Origin: a virus | Virus record (IMG/VR): IMGVR_UViG_3300030098_003401 | Span: 1-44,857 of that record | Direction: 5' to 3' (one strand) | DNA length: 44,857 bases | Shown here: piece by piece, positions 31,121 to 40,938 of the stretch | Position numbering within the stretch: position 1 is the first letter of the stretch | How the letters are laid out: each line of letters opens with the position of its first letter | Program-made: the position numbers and the translations under genes | Notes under the pieces: generated by a model | What the model saw: only the letters and a program-made list of their open reading frames with translations | Told to the model about the DNA's origin: nothing | Database searches by the model: none

Positions 31121-31786
31121 TTAAAAATTTGTTCCAAAAAAAACTGCATTATCTGATACTGTTGGTGCTAATGTGTAATCTAAAGTAGGTCTATAAATAG
31201 CTGTTCCGATTTCTGCAAACCTAACACCAGCGGCGTTACTTCCTGTTGGCGTAATATCTTTTAAATCGTGGTCAAACTCTATTAAAGCTACAACAAAAGT
31301 ATCTTGACTTACCATATCTGCTAAAGCTGCAGATGTTAATGTTATGCTATTTATACTAGTATGCCAAAAAATTATTTCATCTGAATATTTAGTAACATTA
31401 CTCTCATTGTCTCCTCCACCACTACCATTAGAGCTTCCCGTAGTCCAACCTGTTATATTATCAAAATCTGCATTTGCAAATCCAAAATCATGCGGACATT
31501 TTAAAGCAATAACATCAGCTGTAGTTGTACTATTTCCTGTAATTTTTAAAGTAGCACTTGCTACAGTAGATGTTACTCCTGATGTGTCAAACTTAAAAAA
31601 ACTTCTATAAATTCTGTAGCTAGTTCCCCCACCTCTTGCTGTAGCTACACTTGCTTGTACAGATAAAGAACTACCTGAAAGTCCTCCTTGATACGTACCT
31701 GATGCCGCATCTCGTGCTGTTGACCAACTACCACTATAAATTTTATAAATATACCCATCATCTGTATGCGATGTTATAGTTGGCAT
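31121..31786 (-). CDS. Beta-sandwich tail-associated protein (DNRLRE-like)
   Basis: The 221-aa protein is Ser/Thr/Gly-rich and beta-stranded, with SYRIYRSFFKFDTSGV, then ASATLKITGNS, a pattern like DNRLRE or disaggregatase-related cell-surface beta-sandwiches. It contains a Gly/Ser-rich loop (SSNGSGGGDNES). It follows a fibre gene and a methyltransferase gene, so it may be a tip adhesin or fibre-associated domain for host binding. The call is by pattern. Its ATG has only a weak ribosome binding site and overlaps the preceding stop. Confidence 0.55.
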   Translation of the reverse strand: MPTITSHTDDGYIYKIYSGSWSTARDAASGTYQGGLSGSSLSVQASVATARGGGTSYRIYRSFFKFDTSGVTSTVASATLKITGNSTTTADVIALKCPHDFGFANADFDNITGWTTGSSNGSGGGDNESNVTKYSDEIIFWHTSINSITLTSAALADMVSQDTFVVALIEFDHDLKDITPTGSNAAGVRFAEIGTAIYRPTLDYTLAPTVSDNAVFFGTNF

Positions 31787-32334
31787 TATAATTCTACCTT
31801 TGGCATATTATAAACACTATTATTAAAATATTGATTTGCATCAGGTGTTACAGATATATTTTCAAAGGTAACAGAATCAAAATTATGCTCATTTCTATTG
31901 TCAGTAAAGTTATTCCAATAAGTTATTTTTGCACCTGATTTAGCTTTAGCTAATGCAAAGTCTTTAAAGTTAGCCCAACTATCATCTCCATAAGTATCAA
32001 TAAAAATACCATCGTAAGTTGATAGCCCACTAACACTATTCCAATCACCTTCAATAACAGTAACATTAGATTTATTTGATGCCCAAGCATTTAGTCTTTC
32101 TATAATTTGTGGATGTATTTCTATTATAGTGTGTGAATTTACACCTTGTGATTGTATGTAATCAGAACATATACCCATGCCAAATCCTATTTCTAAAACA
32201 TCTCCACTATTATGACAAATAAACTCTGCACATTTTTGCATTATTTCTGATTCCCATGACATCATAACTTCATCACCAAATTCAGTAATTATTTTTGTAT
32301 CTTCAAATGTTAATATTTCATCTACAAAAGCCAT
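31786..32334 (-). CDS. Guanidinoacetate/arginine N-methyltransferase-like enzyme (GAMT/RMT2 fold)
   Basis: The 182-aa protein uses SAM to methylate a guanidino group if it acts like its relatives. GDEVMMSWESEIMQKCAEFI (20-39) matches the GAMT 'VM..WE.pyM..lA' segment. VLEIGFGMGI (46-55) is SAM motif I, TIIEIHPQII has the ribose-binding Glu72, and YDGIFIDTYG matches the GAMT 'DGI.yDTYp' substrate motif with its catalytic Asp. The start is ATG 32334, overlapping the fibre stop as TAATG; an upstream start would overlap more. Lying between tail genes, it may modify arginine in a tail protein or host surface. The target is not visible. Confidence 0.8.
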   Translation of the reverse strand: MAFVDEILTFEDTKIITEFGDEVMMSWESEIMQKCAEFICHNSGDVLEIGFGMGICSDYIQSQGVNSHTIIEIHPQIIERLNAWASNKSNVTVIEGDWNSVSGLSTYDGIFIDTYGDDSWANFKDFALAKAKSGAKITYWNNFTDNRNEHNFDSVTFENISVTPDANQYFNNSVYNMPKVEL

Positions 32335-34271
32335 TAAAATTGAAAGTCCAATGTTGCTACACCATAGCATATTTCATTATCTGCATCCCAAAAAAATGAA
32401 AGAATATCTACATGGTTAGCATCTGTTGTTAATGTTGGATTACTACCACCTGGGAATTTAACTGCAGCTGATGTACCACCTGCTAATCCTGCTTTATAAT
32501 TAGTAACAGTTCTGCTTCCTGTTCCATCTTGTTTTAACAATACAACAAAATTTCCTGAAGTAGCTGGTAATATAAGATTTAAATCAGTAATATTCCCTGA
32601 GCCAAAAGTAACAAATTGTTTGTTTCCTGTTCTAAAATCTACATTAGTATCAGTTGCATCATAAGTTGGTGTTACAAGGTCAAAACCTACACCACACCCA
32701 TCAAATTCTACATGACCATCAACCTCAATATTTAAATGAGCATCTGCTCCTGCATTATCATTAGTTCTTATTAGTGTTTCTCCTGCTGTATCTGTTTGAA
32801 TTAAAAACCAATCACTTGTAGAAGCACCACCTGCTTCATATAATGTAAGGGTAGATAAATTACTTTTAGCAGATATTCTTGCAAAGTCATCTCCTGCATT
32901 TTTAAAAAAAATTCTTCCAGCTGCTGTACCTGCATCTAAAGTTATATCACCATCAATGTCTAAAGTTAAATTAGCTGCACTTGCTGCTGCATCTACAGTT
33001 GATATAGTTGTTACTCCAGCAGCCTCTACATCAATTCTAAAATAATCATCTTCTGAAGCACCTATATTTTCAAATATAGTAAACCTTGATGTACTTGAAG
33101 CACCATTTAGTCTTGCAAATTCTGCACCATCTTTTTTAAATACTATACCTTTATTAGCATTTGCATCTATATTAATTATTCCATCAGCATCTAAAGTTAA
33201 ACTAGCCTGTGCAGCATCATCATCTACTGTAGCTAAAGTAGTTGCACCATGAGTAGTAGTAGCTATAGAAAAATAATCTCCATTATCTGCACTACTAAAA
33301 CACATTAAATCAAAGCCACCATCATCTACAATTGAAGCTATTCCTACATTTGTATCTGCACCTGTTACTGTTTGAAAAAGGCCGTAATTAGTCTGTGTTC
33401 CAGAAGTACCTCCTGTTATTGTATTATACAACCCATAATTAACAACCAAGCCAACATGCGTAGGACTATCAGAGTTTAATGCAATATCAAACGCTTTATT
33501 AGAAACAATTTGCCCAGAAGCAGATATTCCAGTATGGTCATAATCTAATGATAAACCTATGTTAGTACCTGTAGAAATTAGCTTGCAACTAGAAGTTATT
33601 TCAGTCTTATGGTTTACTGCTGAATTTAATTTTATATCTCCATCAGCTTGGAATGTTAAATCTGCTTCAGTACCTCCTGCATCAACAGTTGTAAGAGTCA
33701 TAGCTCCATTAGTACTAGTAGATATTTCTCCATAATCAGATGTACTTCCTGCCGTACCGTATTGTGTTATTTTACCATTAGTAGTATTGATTGTTGCAGA
33801 CAAGACTCCATTGTCTTTAAAATAAACTTGAGCACCGTCAGCATCAAGGGTTATATCTCCTGCTACATCTATATTTAAATCACTTTGTGTAACTTCTATT
33901 TTATTAGAGCTTAACTGTAATTCTCCTATAGTTGTTGCCGATGGTGAACTTATTCCTAAAATAGACATAGTATTCTTAAAAATACTAGTTCCATCTTCTC
34001 TTATATCAAAAAGCCTACTATTATTAGTATTCCCATCTGGTTGTGCAGCTATAGAAGCCCATCCATGGCTAGTTTTTCCTTGTATCTTATACTGACGTAT
34101 ATTTGCATCATAAACTGCCCTTACAGAGCCATTTAAGACGTTATTTTTATATGTATAAGAATCTTCATCTAATGACAAAAGAAGTTTATTTAATGTGCTA
34201 TAAATTTCTTTTATTGCTCTATTTGTATTAGAGTCTAAAATAACTGGAGGAGATAGCTTTATACCGCTCAT
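32334..34271 (-). CDS. Tail fibre / receptor-binding protein built from internal repeats
   Basis: The 645-aa protein contains about four units of roughly 70-80 residues. Each runs as a TTVDAGGTEADLTFQADGDI-like strand pair, an LDADG-type turn, a phenylalanine/lysine strand (VYFKDNG, IVFKKDGAEFARL, IFFKNAGDDFARI) and a short S/T linker. That is typical of trimeric beta-helical phage fibres. The N-terminal ~60 residues (SPPVILDSNTNRAIKEIYST) are helical and may anchor the fibre to the tail. The C-terminus has a beta region ending in FWDADNEICYGVATLDFQF. No chaperone or autocleavage motif is seen. The ATG overlaps the stop of the large tail gene. Confidence 0.75.
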   Translation of the reverse strand: MSGIKLSPPVILDSNTNRAIKEIYSTLNKLLLSLDEDSYTYKNNVLNGSVRAVYDANIRQYKIQGKTSHGWASIAAQPDGNTNNSRLFDIREDGTSIFKNTMSILGISSPSATTIGELQLSSNKIEVTQSDLNIDVAGDITLDADGAQVYFKDNGVLSATINTTNGKITQYGTAGSTSDYGEISTSTNGAMTLTTVDAGGTEADLTFQADGDIKLNSAVNHKTEITSSCKLISTGTNIGLSLDYDHTGISASGQIVSNKAFDIALNSDSPTHVGLVVNYGLYNTITGGTSGTQTNYGLFQTVTGADTNVGIASIVDDGGFDLMCFSSADNGDYFSIATTTHGATTLATVDDDAAQASLTLDADGIINIDANANKGIVFKKDGAEFARLNGASSTSRFTIFENIGASEDDYFRIDVEAAGVTTISTVDAAASAANLTLDIDGDITLDAGTAAGRIFFKNAGDDFARISAKSNLSTLTLYEAGGASTSDWFLIQTDTAGETLIRTNDNAGADAHLNIEVDGHVEFDGCGVGFDLVTPTYDATDTNVDFRTGNKQFVTFGSGNITDLNLILPATSGNFVVLLKQDGTGSRTVTNYKAGLAGGTSAAVKFPGGSNPTLTTDANHVDILSFFWDADNEICYGVATLDFQF

Positions 34272-37200
34272 TATTTAATCTTTAAAGTTCTATATATTAT
34301 ACCTATAGAATAGATTATTGTATTTTGATTATGTTCACCACCTTGAGCAGAGGTTCCCATTTCAACTTTTATCTTTTTACCTTTTACAACAGCTCCTGTA
34401 GATGCATTTGCATTTATTTTCCACTCGTTAGTTCCAGTAGAAACAAGTGTAGCAACAAGACCATCTATTTTAACAACAGGAGTATCGGGTAGTGTGCCAC
34501 TAGCTTGTATTTTTAACTTTAAGAATCGTTTGTCTACATTATCTTGACCCATTGTAAAGTCTTTTGAATGCCATCTGTAAGCTGCATATTGCTCAGAATC
34601 TGAGCTCATTTGAGCCACTTTAGATGACTGTGTAGTAGCAAAGTCACCTTTGCCAGCAGGATTTACAAAGTAGAAAACTTCTTCTGTAGATTTAGAGTTA
34701 AACATAATATTGTTTTGAAGCAATTGACTTATTTGGTCTCCATCAGCATCAGCAATCTGTAGTTTTCTTGAATCCCATCTTTTCTTTAATATGTGATAAG
34801 TTAATACATCTGTAGTACTAGCTCCTGAAACTATTGCTATACAGCTATATTTTGGAAAGAAATACATCTTAAATAGGTTATTATTATAAACAATGTTTCT
34901 ATAGCCTAATGAATTATTTACATCATTTTCTACAGCATAACTAATTATTTTAACAGTTTGTCCATCATGATGATATACATGGTTTTGGTCTGCAAAGAAC
35001 ATACCATATTCTGTTACTACCACAGCATCTTTATTGCTACATCCAAAACCTTCTAGTACGTCTTCTCTAGCCATTAAACCTGGATTTATTCTATGTATTT
35101 CATTTAGCAAGAATACATATAAACTGCCTTGAAAATATGCTAAAGCTCTAATACTATCCCCAAATGATAGGGTACTACCTTTAAATGGATTAGAGTCAAA
35201 TATACTGTATTGGCCCTGTAAAGACCTAACCAAGACATTATCTCCTTCGTCTATAAAAGGACCTTTGCAGTTTGCTGCAAATAAATAACCATTAGCAACT
35301 GTAGATATTTCATAATCTAAATTTGTGCTTCTATAGCTTTCTTCAAAGCCTGCATAATCTTTAAATGTTTGGCCTTGAGCAATATTGTTTTCCCCCCAAG
35401 TCAATTTGTTTACAAAGTATGTATCACCATTTATTTTTTCTTCAACCCAACCTTTAAAGTTTTGTAACTCTAAATGATAAATATGTGTGTATTCCATTTC
35501 AAATAAATTGTTATCCAATCTATTATTACCTTGCATCCATATATTTACAGCAGATATTCGTCTATTTATATCTTGAGGTATTTTTACAGTTATATGTACT
35601 TTATTAGATGCAGTTCCTGTAGTGTTTATATATTGATAAACTGAATCAGATATAGGAGAGTTTTGATATCCATCGTATTCATAGTTAATTTTAAAGTTTC
35701 TAGGTACACCCTGCATAAAACCCCAACTTATACCTCCTTCGTCTCCACCAGCATCATCTCCAGTTTCAAACTCTAATACTACTTCTTTTTTATATTCTGA
35801 GTTTTGTTCAAGCTTAAATCTAAAGCCTGGAACTTGAGTATCTGTTAAAGTAAGTTCGTTTACACTTGCATCACTAGCAGATGTAATTAAAGTAAAATCT
35901 TGTAATGAAGAGTAGTATATGTTTTCAGTGCCACCTTTGTTAAATAAGCTAAAATAATAGTTTGAATAAAAATGTTTACTTAGATTCCTTCCTAATTCAG
36001 CTCCTGCTCCAGAAGAGTTGTTAGGTTTACCTCTTCCCCATACATTTCCAATTATTAAATCTTTTGCTTCATTAAAATTAAGATTAGATATATTTTTAAT
36101 ATTTGGAGTAAAAATTCTATGAACTCTTGTAAAAAGACCTGATTTAAAACTTTCTGTATCAAGCAATTGATTTTGTCCTTCTTGATTTATAGCACGTATA
36201 GGATAAGCTTGGTTTTGCATATTTTCACTTCTTAAAAACAATGGAGTAGCATCAGGAATTTCAGTAGATTCAGTAAAATTTTCTTTATAAACATTTAGTA
36301 AATATCTATCGTTAGTTCCTCCCATGCTAACCAAATCTGAATAATATAATTTAATTAAAGTATCGTTTACAAAACCTGAAAGCACACCTGGTCCATTTGG
36401 AAAAGCAACATCTGTATCTACTACTGCATCACCCCCATCTAATCCGTTATTATTAGTAGCATATTTATCTTCTAGTGATAATATTTGCAAAAGATTGCTC
36501 TCACCAAAAGTGCTCACAGCTGCAGTTTCACTTAATGCTAAAGTATTGATTGGGCTTACTTGAACATTATCATCTGCTCCTGGATTGTCATGAACAGCAT
36601 CATCTGATACAGAAGCAGTATTTCTCGCATAACCAGCTAATCCATCCCTTCCAGTAGTTATCATTTCTTTTGTATTTCCTGCGGCATCCGTAATGCTTGT
36701 TGGTATAGTATCACCTTGTTCTAAAGTTGTATTTAACCTAATACTTAATCCTATAGCTGAAAGATTATTGTAAGTATCACTATTAGGTTTATATGTAACA
36801 AATAATCCACTAGCTTGCATTCCACTATCATTGTATGTATTACTACCACTGTATTCATGCGTTGTTTTGTTTCTAGCTATAGATAGTATTCCTGAATCTG
36901 GTATATCAGTTCCTAATACTTTCATAACTCTAACAACATCATCAGAGTTGTCATAACAAAGAGTACTTAAATTTAAATCGTCAAATGAGGTCTCGCTAGT
37001 ATTATTATCAGTATCATATCCAAAAGAATTTTGCCTTGTATATAAAGCTCCATAGTTGTTTCTACCGCCATTAGCAATCCAAAGAATAGTTTTTCCTTTC
37101 ATTCCAGTAGCTCTAATACCTTTTGTAAATTCTTGAACACTACTGTTTTGAATATGCGAAAACCACATGTCTTCTAAGAACACAGGATTTGACTGGTCTG

Positions 37201-39400
37201 ATACTTTAATCAAACATCCTACAACATGGTCTACACCATCATATAAATCGCTTAAATCAACTAAACTATAAGGCAAAGGATTAAAATATGCGGTATCAGC
37301 TTTTAGTTTCAAACGTGAATTAGTATTAGCTGCAGTTGACGATATAAATAATTTACTAGTAAACATTCCAGATGATATTTCTCCATCACTTTGTGCACCT
37401 TTGGTTATTTCAACATCTGTAATATCGTAAATTTGTTTTAAAGTAACACGGTCATTTGCAGTATCAATGCCACTTTCAGTTTGAAAATCTTGAGCATCTA
37501 AATACCAATAACTTCCTCCATGAGTAGCAACCCAATTTTTTCGAGTACCTACCGTTTGACCGTCAATCTGATAAGATTTAGTATAATCTTTTAAATCATC
37601 TAATAAAGGACCTGCTGATTGTGTGTAAGTTGTAGTACTTGCTTCAGGAACTGACCTTTTCATAAGTTTAAAGTACATATCAGTTTCGCTTTCGTCACTA
37701 GCTCCATCTACGTCTCTATTGTGCAAATAAAAACCAATTTGGTTAGACTGTATAGAACCACTTTCTCTTCTAACTCCTTTATCTGTAACAGAGGGCAATG
37801 TCATTGATTTACAATTAAAATATACAGTAGACGTAGAAACATCGGCTGTATCCCCATCTATATTGCTAAAGCTACACCATAAATGTCTATGTAATTTAAA
37901 TTGACTCTGACCAGCAGATTCATTTGTTGCATCAGAACCTTCTAAAAATTGAGATGTTCTAAACCATTTATATTTATGCTCTAGTTCACTTTGATTATAT
38001 TTACTCGTATCGCAACTTGATAATAACCAAAGCTTACCATTTCCCGATGCATCAACTGTTTCTAGTATATCTGAAATAATAGGGTCACCAGTAAATCCAT
38101 CTCCAGCTCCTTCTGTATTAAAATCATAATATGGAGCAGAAGGGTAGCCACTATCTTTATCAATTCCCCATTCGCATTCAATAGTTTGACATAAGTTTAC
38201 AGGAACACCTTGAGGATAAATATCATCTTGATTTAAGTCTATTATATCTGTTGAACCATTTAAGTCAAATATTTCAAAACAACTTATATTTCCAGGCTTA
38301 ACATTTAATTCTATTTCTGGAACTACTGCATAACCACTTCCCCAGTTTGATGCACTTCTAGAGTATACCCAAACTCTTAAATCTGTTTTACAGGATACTA
38401 CTTTTGCAATACCATATATTCTAAATGGAAACTGCATTGTTTTATGAGTTTTTCCAGAATCTCCATCTATTACATATAAATAACTATGTCCTTTTATAAA
38501 ACCTACATGAATAGCTCCTGTTTCACTTTTTAATCGAGGCATAACAATATCGCTTCCGCCTGTTGCTGTTGGGAATTGATATGTAATAATCTTATCATAT
38601 GAATTTGTTGCACTTCCTACATCAGGTGAATATACTTCACTATCTTCAAGAACCCAGCCTGGGCTATGCAAAAGACTTGCTTTAGGTATTTTTCCAAGCC
38701 ATTTACTTTTATAAGTTTTACCTGCAGCAATATAATAGCTTTTACCATTAGCTCCTGGAGATATATGTACTTTGCCTGCATGATTCATTTTATATGGAAA
38801 GTTAGTAAAATCATTGTCTCCTTTAGTAGTAATATTTATTCCTGCTCCTATAGTCCCACTTACTTCTGTATTAAATTGTTGTACACCATTTATAGTGCCT
38901 TGTTCATCAAATATAATAAGATTCTCTACGCTTGAGACTGCTCCTGCATCTTTCATGTAGGGCAAAATATATGTAGGCAAAGGTATGTAATAAACTGCAG
39001 TTTTAACAGCAAGAGCTACTGAACCTCCAGTAAATACTCCGTATAATTGGTTTACATATACTCTTTTTGTTGCTTTGTGAACTTTAGCTACACTATAAGC
39101 ATATGCTCCAACTGCTATGTATTGATTAATATAAAAACCTTTTATACTTCCTACTTCAAAATAACTTGACTGATTTGTTGCAGCAGCAGTTAGGCTAGTT
39201 CCTGTAGGTATTTGATATAAAGCATAGTTAGTACTATCACCTTTCCATCTATCTTGTCTAAACCCTACTAAAGTACCACCAGGAGCATTAGGGTCTATGT
39301 TCCTAGCTAAAGAAGCTGAATCATCTGGAATATCCCTAGAATCAGCGTTAGTAATAAGCCCTGAATTAAAATTCTTTATTTCTTTAAGTTGTCTAGCCAT
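34271..39400 (-). CDS. Large tail protein with gp10-like nozzle/stabilisation region
   Basis: The 1709-aa protein begins KNFNSGLITNADSRDIPDDS, followed by ARNIDPNAPGGTLVGFRQD, a start shared by phage tail stabilisation and tubular-type proteins. The late part (about 1390-1560) has GCSNKDAVVVTEYGMFFADQ, NHVYHHDGQTVKIIS and IVYNNNLFKMYFF, then ILKKRWDSRKL, the propeller-like pattern of P22 gp10-like tail proteins. The middle ~1000 residues are beta-rich and Asp/Ser/Thr-rich and unrecognised. It probably forms the tail nozzle or hub and carries extra surface domains. AAGGAAG precedes the ATG. Confidence 0.7.
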   Translation of the reverse strand: MARQLKEIKNFNSGLITNADSRDIPDDSASLARNIDPNAPGGTLVGFRQDRWKGDSTNYALYQIPTGTSLTAAATNQSSYFEVGSIKGFYINQYIAVGAYAYSVAKVHKATKRVYVNQLYGVFTGGSVALAVKTAVYYIPLPTYILPYMKDAGAVSSVENLIIFDEQGTINGVQQFNTEVSGTIGAGINITTKGDNDFTNFPYKMNHAGKVHISPGANGKSYYIAAGKTYKSKWLGKIPKASLLHSPGWVLEDSEVYSPDVGSATNSYDKIITYQFPTATGGSDIVMPRLKSETGAIHVGFIKGHSYLYVIDGDSGKTHKTMQFPFRIYGIAKVVSCKTDLRVWVYSRSASNWGSGYAVVPEIELNVKPGNISCFEIFDLNGSTDIIDLNQDDIYPQGVPVNLCQTIECEWGIDKDSGYPSAPYYDFNTEGAGDGFTGDPIISDILETVDASGNGKLWLLSSCDTSKYNQSELEHKYKWFRTSQFLEGSDATNESAGQSQFKLHRHLWCSFSNIDGDTADVSTSTVYFNCKSMTLPSVTDKGVRRESGSIQSNQIGFYLHNRDVDGASDESETDMYFKLMKRSVPEASTTTYTQSAGPLLDDLKDYTKSYQIDGQTVGTRKNWVATHGGSYWYLDAQDFQTESGIDTANDRVTLKQIYDITDVEITKGAQSDGEISSGMFTSKLFISSTAANTNSRLKLKADTAYFNPLPYSLVDLSDLYDGVDHVVGCLIKVSDQSNPVFLEDMWFSHIQNSSVQEFTKGIRATGMKGKTILWIANGGRNNYGALYTRQNSFGYDTDNNTSETSFDDLNLSTLCYDNSDDVVRVMKVLGTDIPDSGILSIARNKTTHEYSGSNTYNDSGMQASGLFVTYKPNSDTYNNLSAIGLSIRLNTTLEQGDTIPTSITDAAGNTKEMITTGRDGLAGYARNTASVSDDAVHDNPGADDNVQVSPINTLALSETAAVSTFGESNLLQILSLEDKYATNNNGLDGGDAVVDTDVAFPNGPGVLSGFVNDTLIKLYYSDLVSMGGTNDRYLLNVYKENFTESTEIPDATPLFLRSENMQNQAYPIRAINQEGQNQLLDTESFKSGLFTRVHRIFTPNIKNISNLNFNEAKDLIIGNVWGRGKPNNSSGAGAELGRNLSKHFYSNYYFSLFNKGGTENIYYSSLQDFTLITSASDASVNELTLTDTQVPGFRFKLEQNSEYKKEVVLEFETGDDAGGDEGGISWGFMQGVPRNFKINYEYDGYQNSPISDSVYQYINTTGTASNKVHITVKIPQDINRRISAVNIWMQGNNRLDNNLFEMEYTHIYHLELQNFKGWVEEKINGDTYFVNKLTWGENNIAQGQTFKDYAGFEESYRSTNLDYEISTVANGYLFAANCKGPFIDEGDNVLVRSLQGQYSIFDSNPFKGSTLSFGDSIRALAYFQGSLYVFLLNEIHRINPGLMAREDVLEGFGCSNKDAVVVTEYGMFFADQNHVYHHDGQTVKIISYAVENDVNNSLGYRNIVYNNNLFKMYFFPKYSCIAIVSGASTTDVLTYHILKKRWDSRKLQIADADGDQISQLLQNNIMFNSKSTEEVFYFVNPAGKGDFATTQSSKVAQMSSDSEQYAAYRWHSKDFTMGQDNVDKRFLKLKIQASGTLPDTPVVKIDGLVATLVSTGTNEWKINANASTGAVVKGKKIKVEMGTSAQGGEHNQNTIIYSIGIIYRTLKIK

Positions 39401-39605
39401 TTTCTTCCTTTAGGTAATACTTACCATCAGTCTCTTCAAGATACTGCTTAGAATGGGCAATTTTACGCATTCTAGCTATATCTATCTTTATACTTCTAAT
39501 TTCATTTTCCAATATTCTAATTTTTCTAAGCTCAGGATTTATACTTAGCTGTTGTTTTAAATAGCTTTCGATATAGTTTTTAGCAGCTTTTCCTAATCCT
39601 AACAT
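39393..39605 (-). CDS. 70-aa helical hypothetical protein
   Basis: The product begins MLGLGKAAKNYIESYLKQQL and forms a coiled coil (IRILENEIRSIKIDIARMRK) with a short acidic/Tyr tail. Such a small coiled coil may assemble with the tail or act as a chaperone. Its end overlaps the large tail gene start by 8 bases. No family is recognised. Confidence 0.6.
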   Translation of the reverse strand: MLGLGKAAKNYIESYLKQQLSINPELRKIRILENEIRSIKIDIARMRKIAHSKQYLEETDGKYYLKEENG

Positions 39606-39791
39606 TTACTTACCTACAAGCTTCATTGCTATATTATGAGATTCTGTAAAACTTTTACCTCTTAACATAGCTTCTAACATAATTTTTATATGTTCTTGAC
39701 TATGATGAACAGAATGTCTTTGCATTGCAATTTGTTGCCTAGGTGTTAATCTGTCTATATTTATTCCTTTTATCTTCATTTTTCTCTCCAT
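39606..39791 (-). CDS. 61-aa small hypothetical protein
   Basis: The product contains INIDRLTPRQQIAMQRHSVH and HHSQEHIKIMLEAMLRGKSF. Short proteins with this TPRQQ ... HS..H pattern occur near phage tail genes, but their function is unknown to me. It starts within the end of the upstream gene (16-base overlap), and its stop abuts the next start. Confidence 0.6.
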   Translation of the reverse strand: MERKMKIKGINIDRLTPRQQIAMQRHSVHHSQEHIKIMLEAMLRGKSFTESHNIAMKLVGK

Positions 39792-40138
39792 TTTGATAAA
39801 TCTAACATTTGCAATGGCTTTTCTATTATCTGGTCTTTCAGTTTATCGTTCTGAATTTGTATCTTTGTACCACCCTTAACATACGGCTCTCCGTTGGCAA
39901 TTCCAATATCATAAGCAAAGAATATTGTTTTCCACATGCCCACTCGTACAACTCTGGCTGGCCTCCCATTCAAAATCACTACATCGTCCGTATTCAAGTC
40001 TTTTCCCCAAAAGATTTTTATACTCTCTACTAGAGATTCTATTGTAGACTTTACTAGTAAAAGTGCTACACCAGAAAGTATAAAGTATGCTATATACCCC
40101 AATAATCCTTCTGCTTGTTTCTGTAGTTGTTCTTCCAT
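39776..40138 (-). CDS. Minimal MscS-like membrane protein
   Basis: The 120-aa protein has one long hydrophobic helix at about residues 13-42 (GYIAYFILSGVALLLVKSTI). A compact strand-rich region follows (NTDDVVILNGRPARVVRVGM, then WKTIFFAYDIGIANGEPYV). Helix followed by 'D.V.i.g..a.V..vg...T' resembles the TM3 plus beta domain of MscS mechanosensitive channels, without the other membrane helices or the large cytoplasmic cage. It lies by lysis-type genes and could open the membrane. The resemblance is by eye and moderate. A short helical tail ends the protein. Confidence 0.5.
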   Translation of the reverse strand: MEEQLQKQAEGLLGYIAYFILSGVALLLVKSTIESLVESIKIFWGKDLNTDDVVILNGRPARVVRVGMWKTIFFAYDIGIANGEPYVKGGTKIQIQNDKLKDQIIEKPLQMLDLSKWREK

Positions 40139-40150
40139 TAAATCCCATTG

Positions 40151-40930
40151 TTATTTACCTTCTAAATAGTTCCCCCATAAAGAAGTTTTACCGCTTGTTA
40201 TTTCTACTACCTCTACTTTAAAGTCACCATTCTTAAACCAATCAACTATAGCAAATCCATGATTCCAGTTATTAGGACTACCTCTTAGCCATTTATTTGC
40301 TTTTGCAGTCATATCTTTTAAGCATCCCATACTCCATGCACTTATAGTTCCTCCCCATTTTGTTGAGGTGAATCTTTGGAAGTCATGAGTGTGACCATAT
40401 ATTACACTACCACCACCTGCTTCTAAATGCTTTTTAGCATGATGAACAGGAGCATATTTACCATGACAAAAATGAAGTTTGCCTATCTTTAAGGGCTTAT
40501 CTTCAATATAAGGTAAATACTTATAGCCTCTTTCTTTTATTCGTAAAGCTGTTTTTGTTTCATACTTAGGAAGATAAGGATGTTTTTCTACAAAGTTATC
40601 TAACCATAGTTCATGATTACCTTGGATAAAGTATCTTTTCTTGCATTTAACCTTATCTAATACCTTATCTAAGATATCCATTCCTTCATTAACTAGTTTT
40701 ACCTCTCTATCTAGCATAGGTATCAATAGCTCTAAAGGAGGTTGCTCTTTATCTTTCCAATAATGTTTGCTAAATAGCTCCCATTCTCCTGTATCGCCTA
40801 AATCTATATATAAATCAGGCTTTACTATTTCAATTGCCTGGCAAACTACATCTATTGCTTTATAGTCTGCTACAGGGAAGTGCTTGTCTGGTGTGACAAT
40901 TGCACGACTTACAACACCTTTTTTCTTCAT
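40151..40930 (-). CDS. Calcineurin-like metallophosphoesterase
   Basis: The 259-aa enzyme has the full dimetal motif set: PDKH (D15, H17), DLGDTGEWE (D46), IQGNHELW (N105, H106), FCHGKY (H156), and YGHTHDFQ (H180, H182). It should hydrolyse phosphodiesters or monoesters; related phage enzymes act on nucleic acid ends or nucleotides. DTGEW instead of DxxD/GD(x)nG variants is unremarkable. It is placed among late genes between a zinc protein and a membrane protein; a DNA-ejection, lysis or nucleotide role cannot be told apart. AAGGAT precedes the ATG. Confidence 0.85.
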   Translation of the reverse strand: MKKKGVVSRAIVTPDKHFPVADYKAIDVVCQAIEIVKPDLYIDLGDTGEWELFSKHYWKDKEQPPLELLIPMLDREVKLVNEGMDILDKVLDKVKCKKRYFIQGNHELWLDNFVEKHPYLPKYETKTALRIKERGYKYLPYIEDKPLKIGKLHFCHGKYAPVHHAKKHLEAGGGSVIYGHTHDFQRFTSTKWGGTISAWSMGCLKDMTAKANKWLRGSPNNWNHGFAIVDWFKNGDFKVEVVEITSGKTSLWGNYLEGK

Positions 40931-40938
40931 ATGTATCC

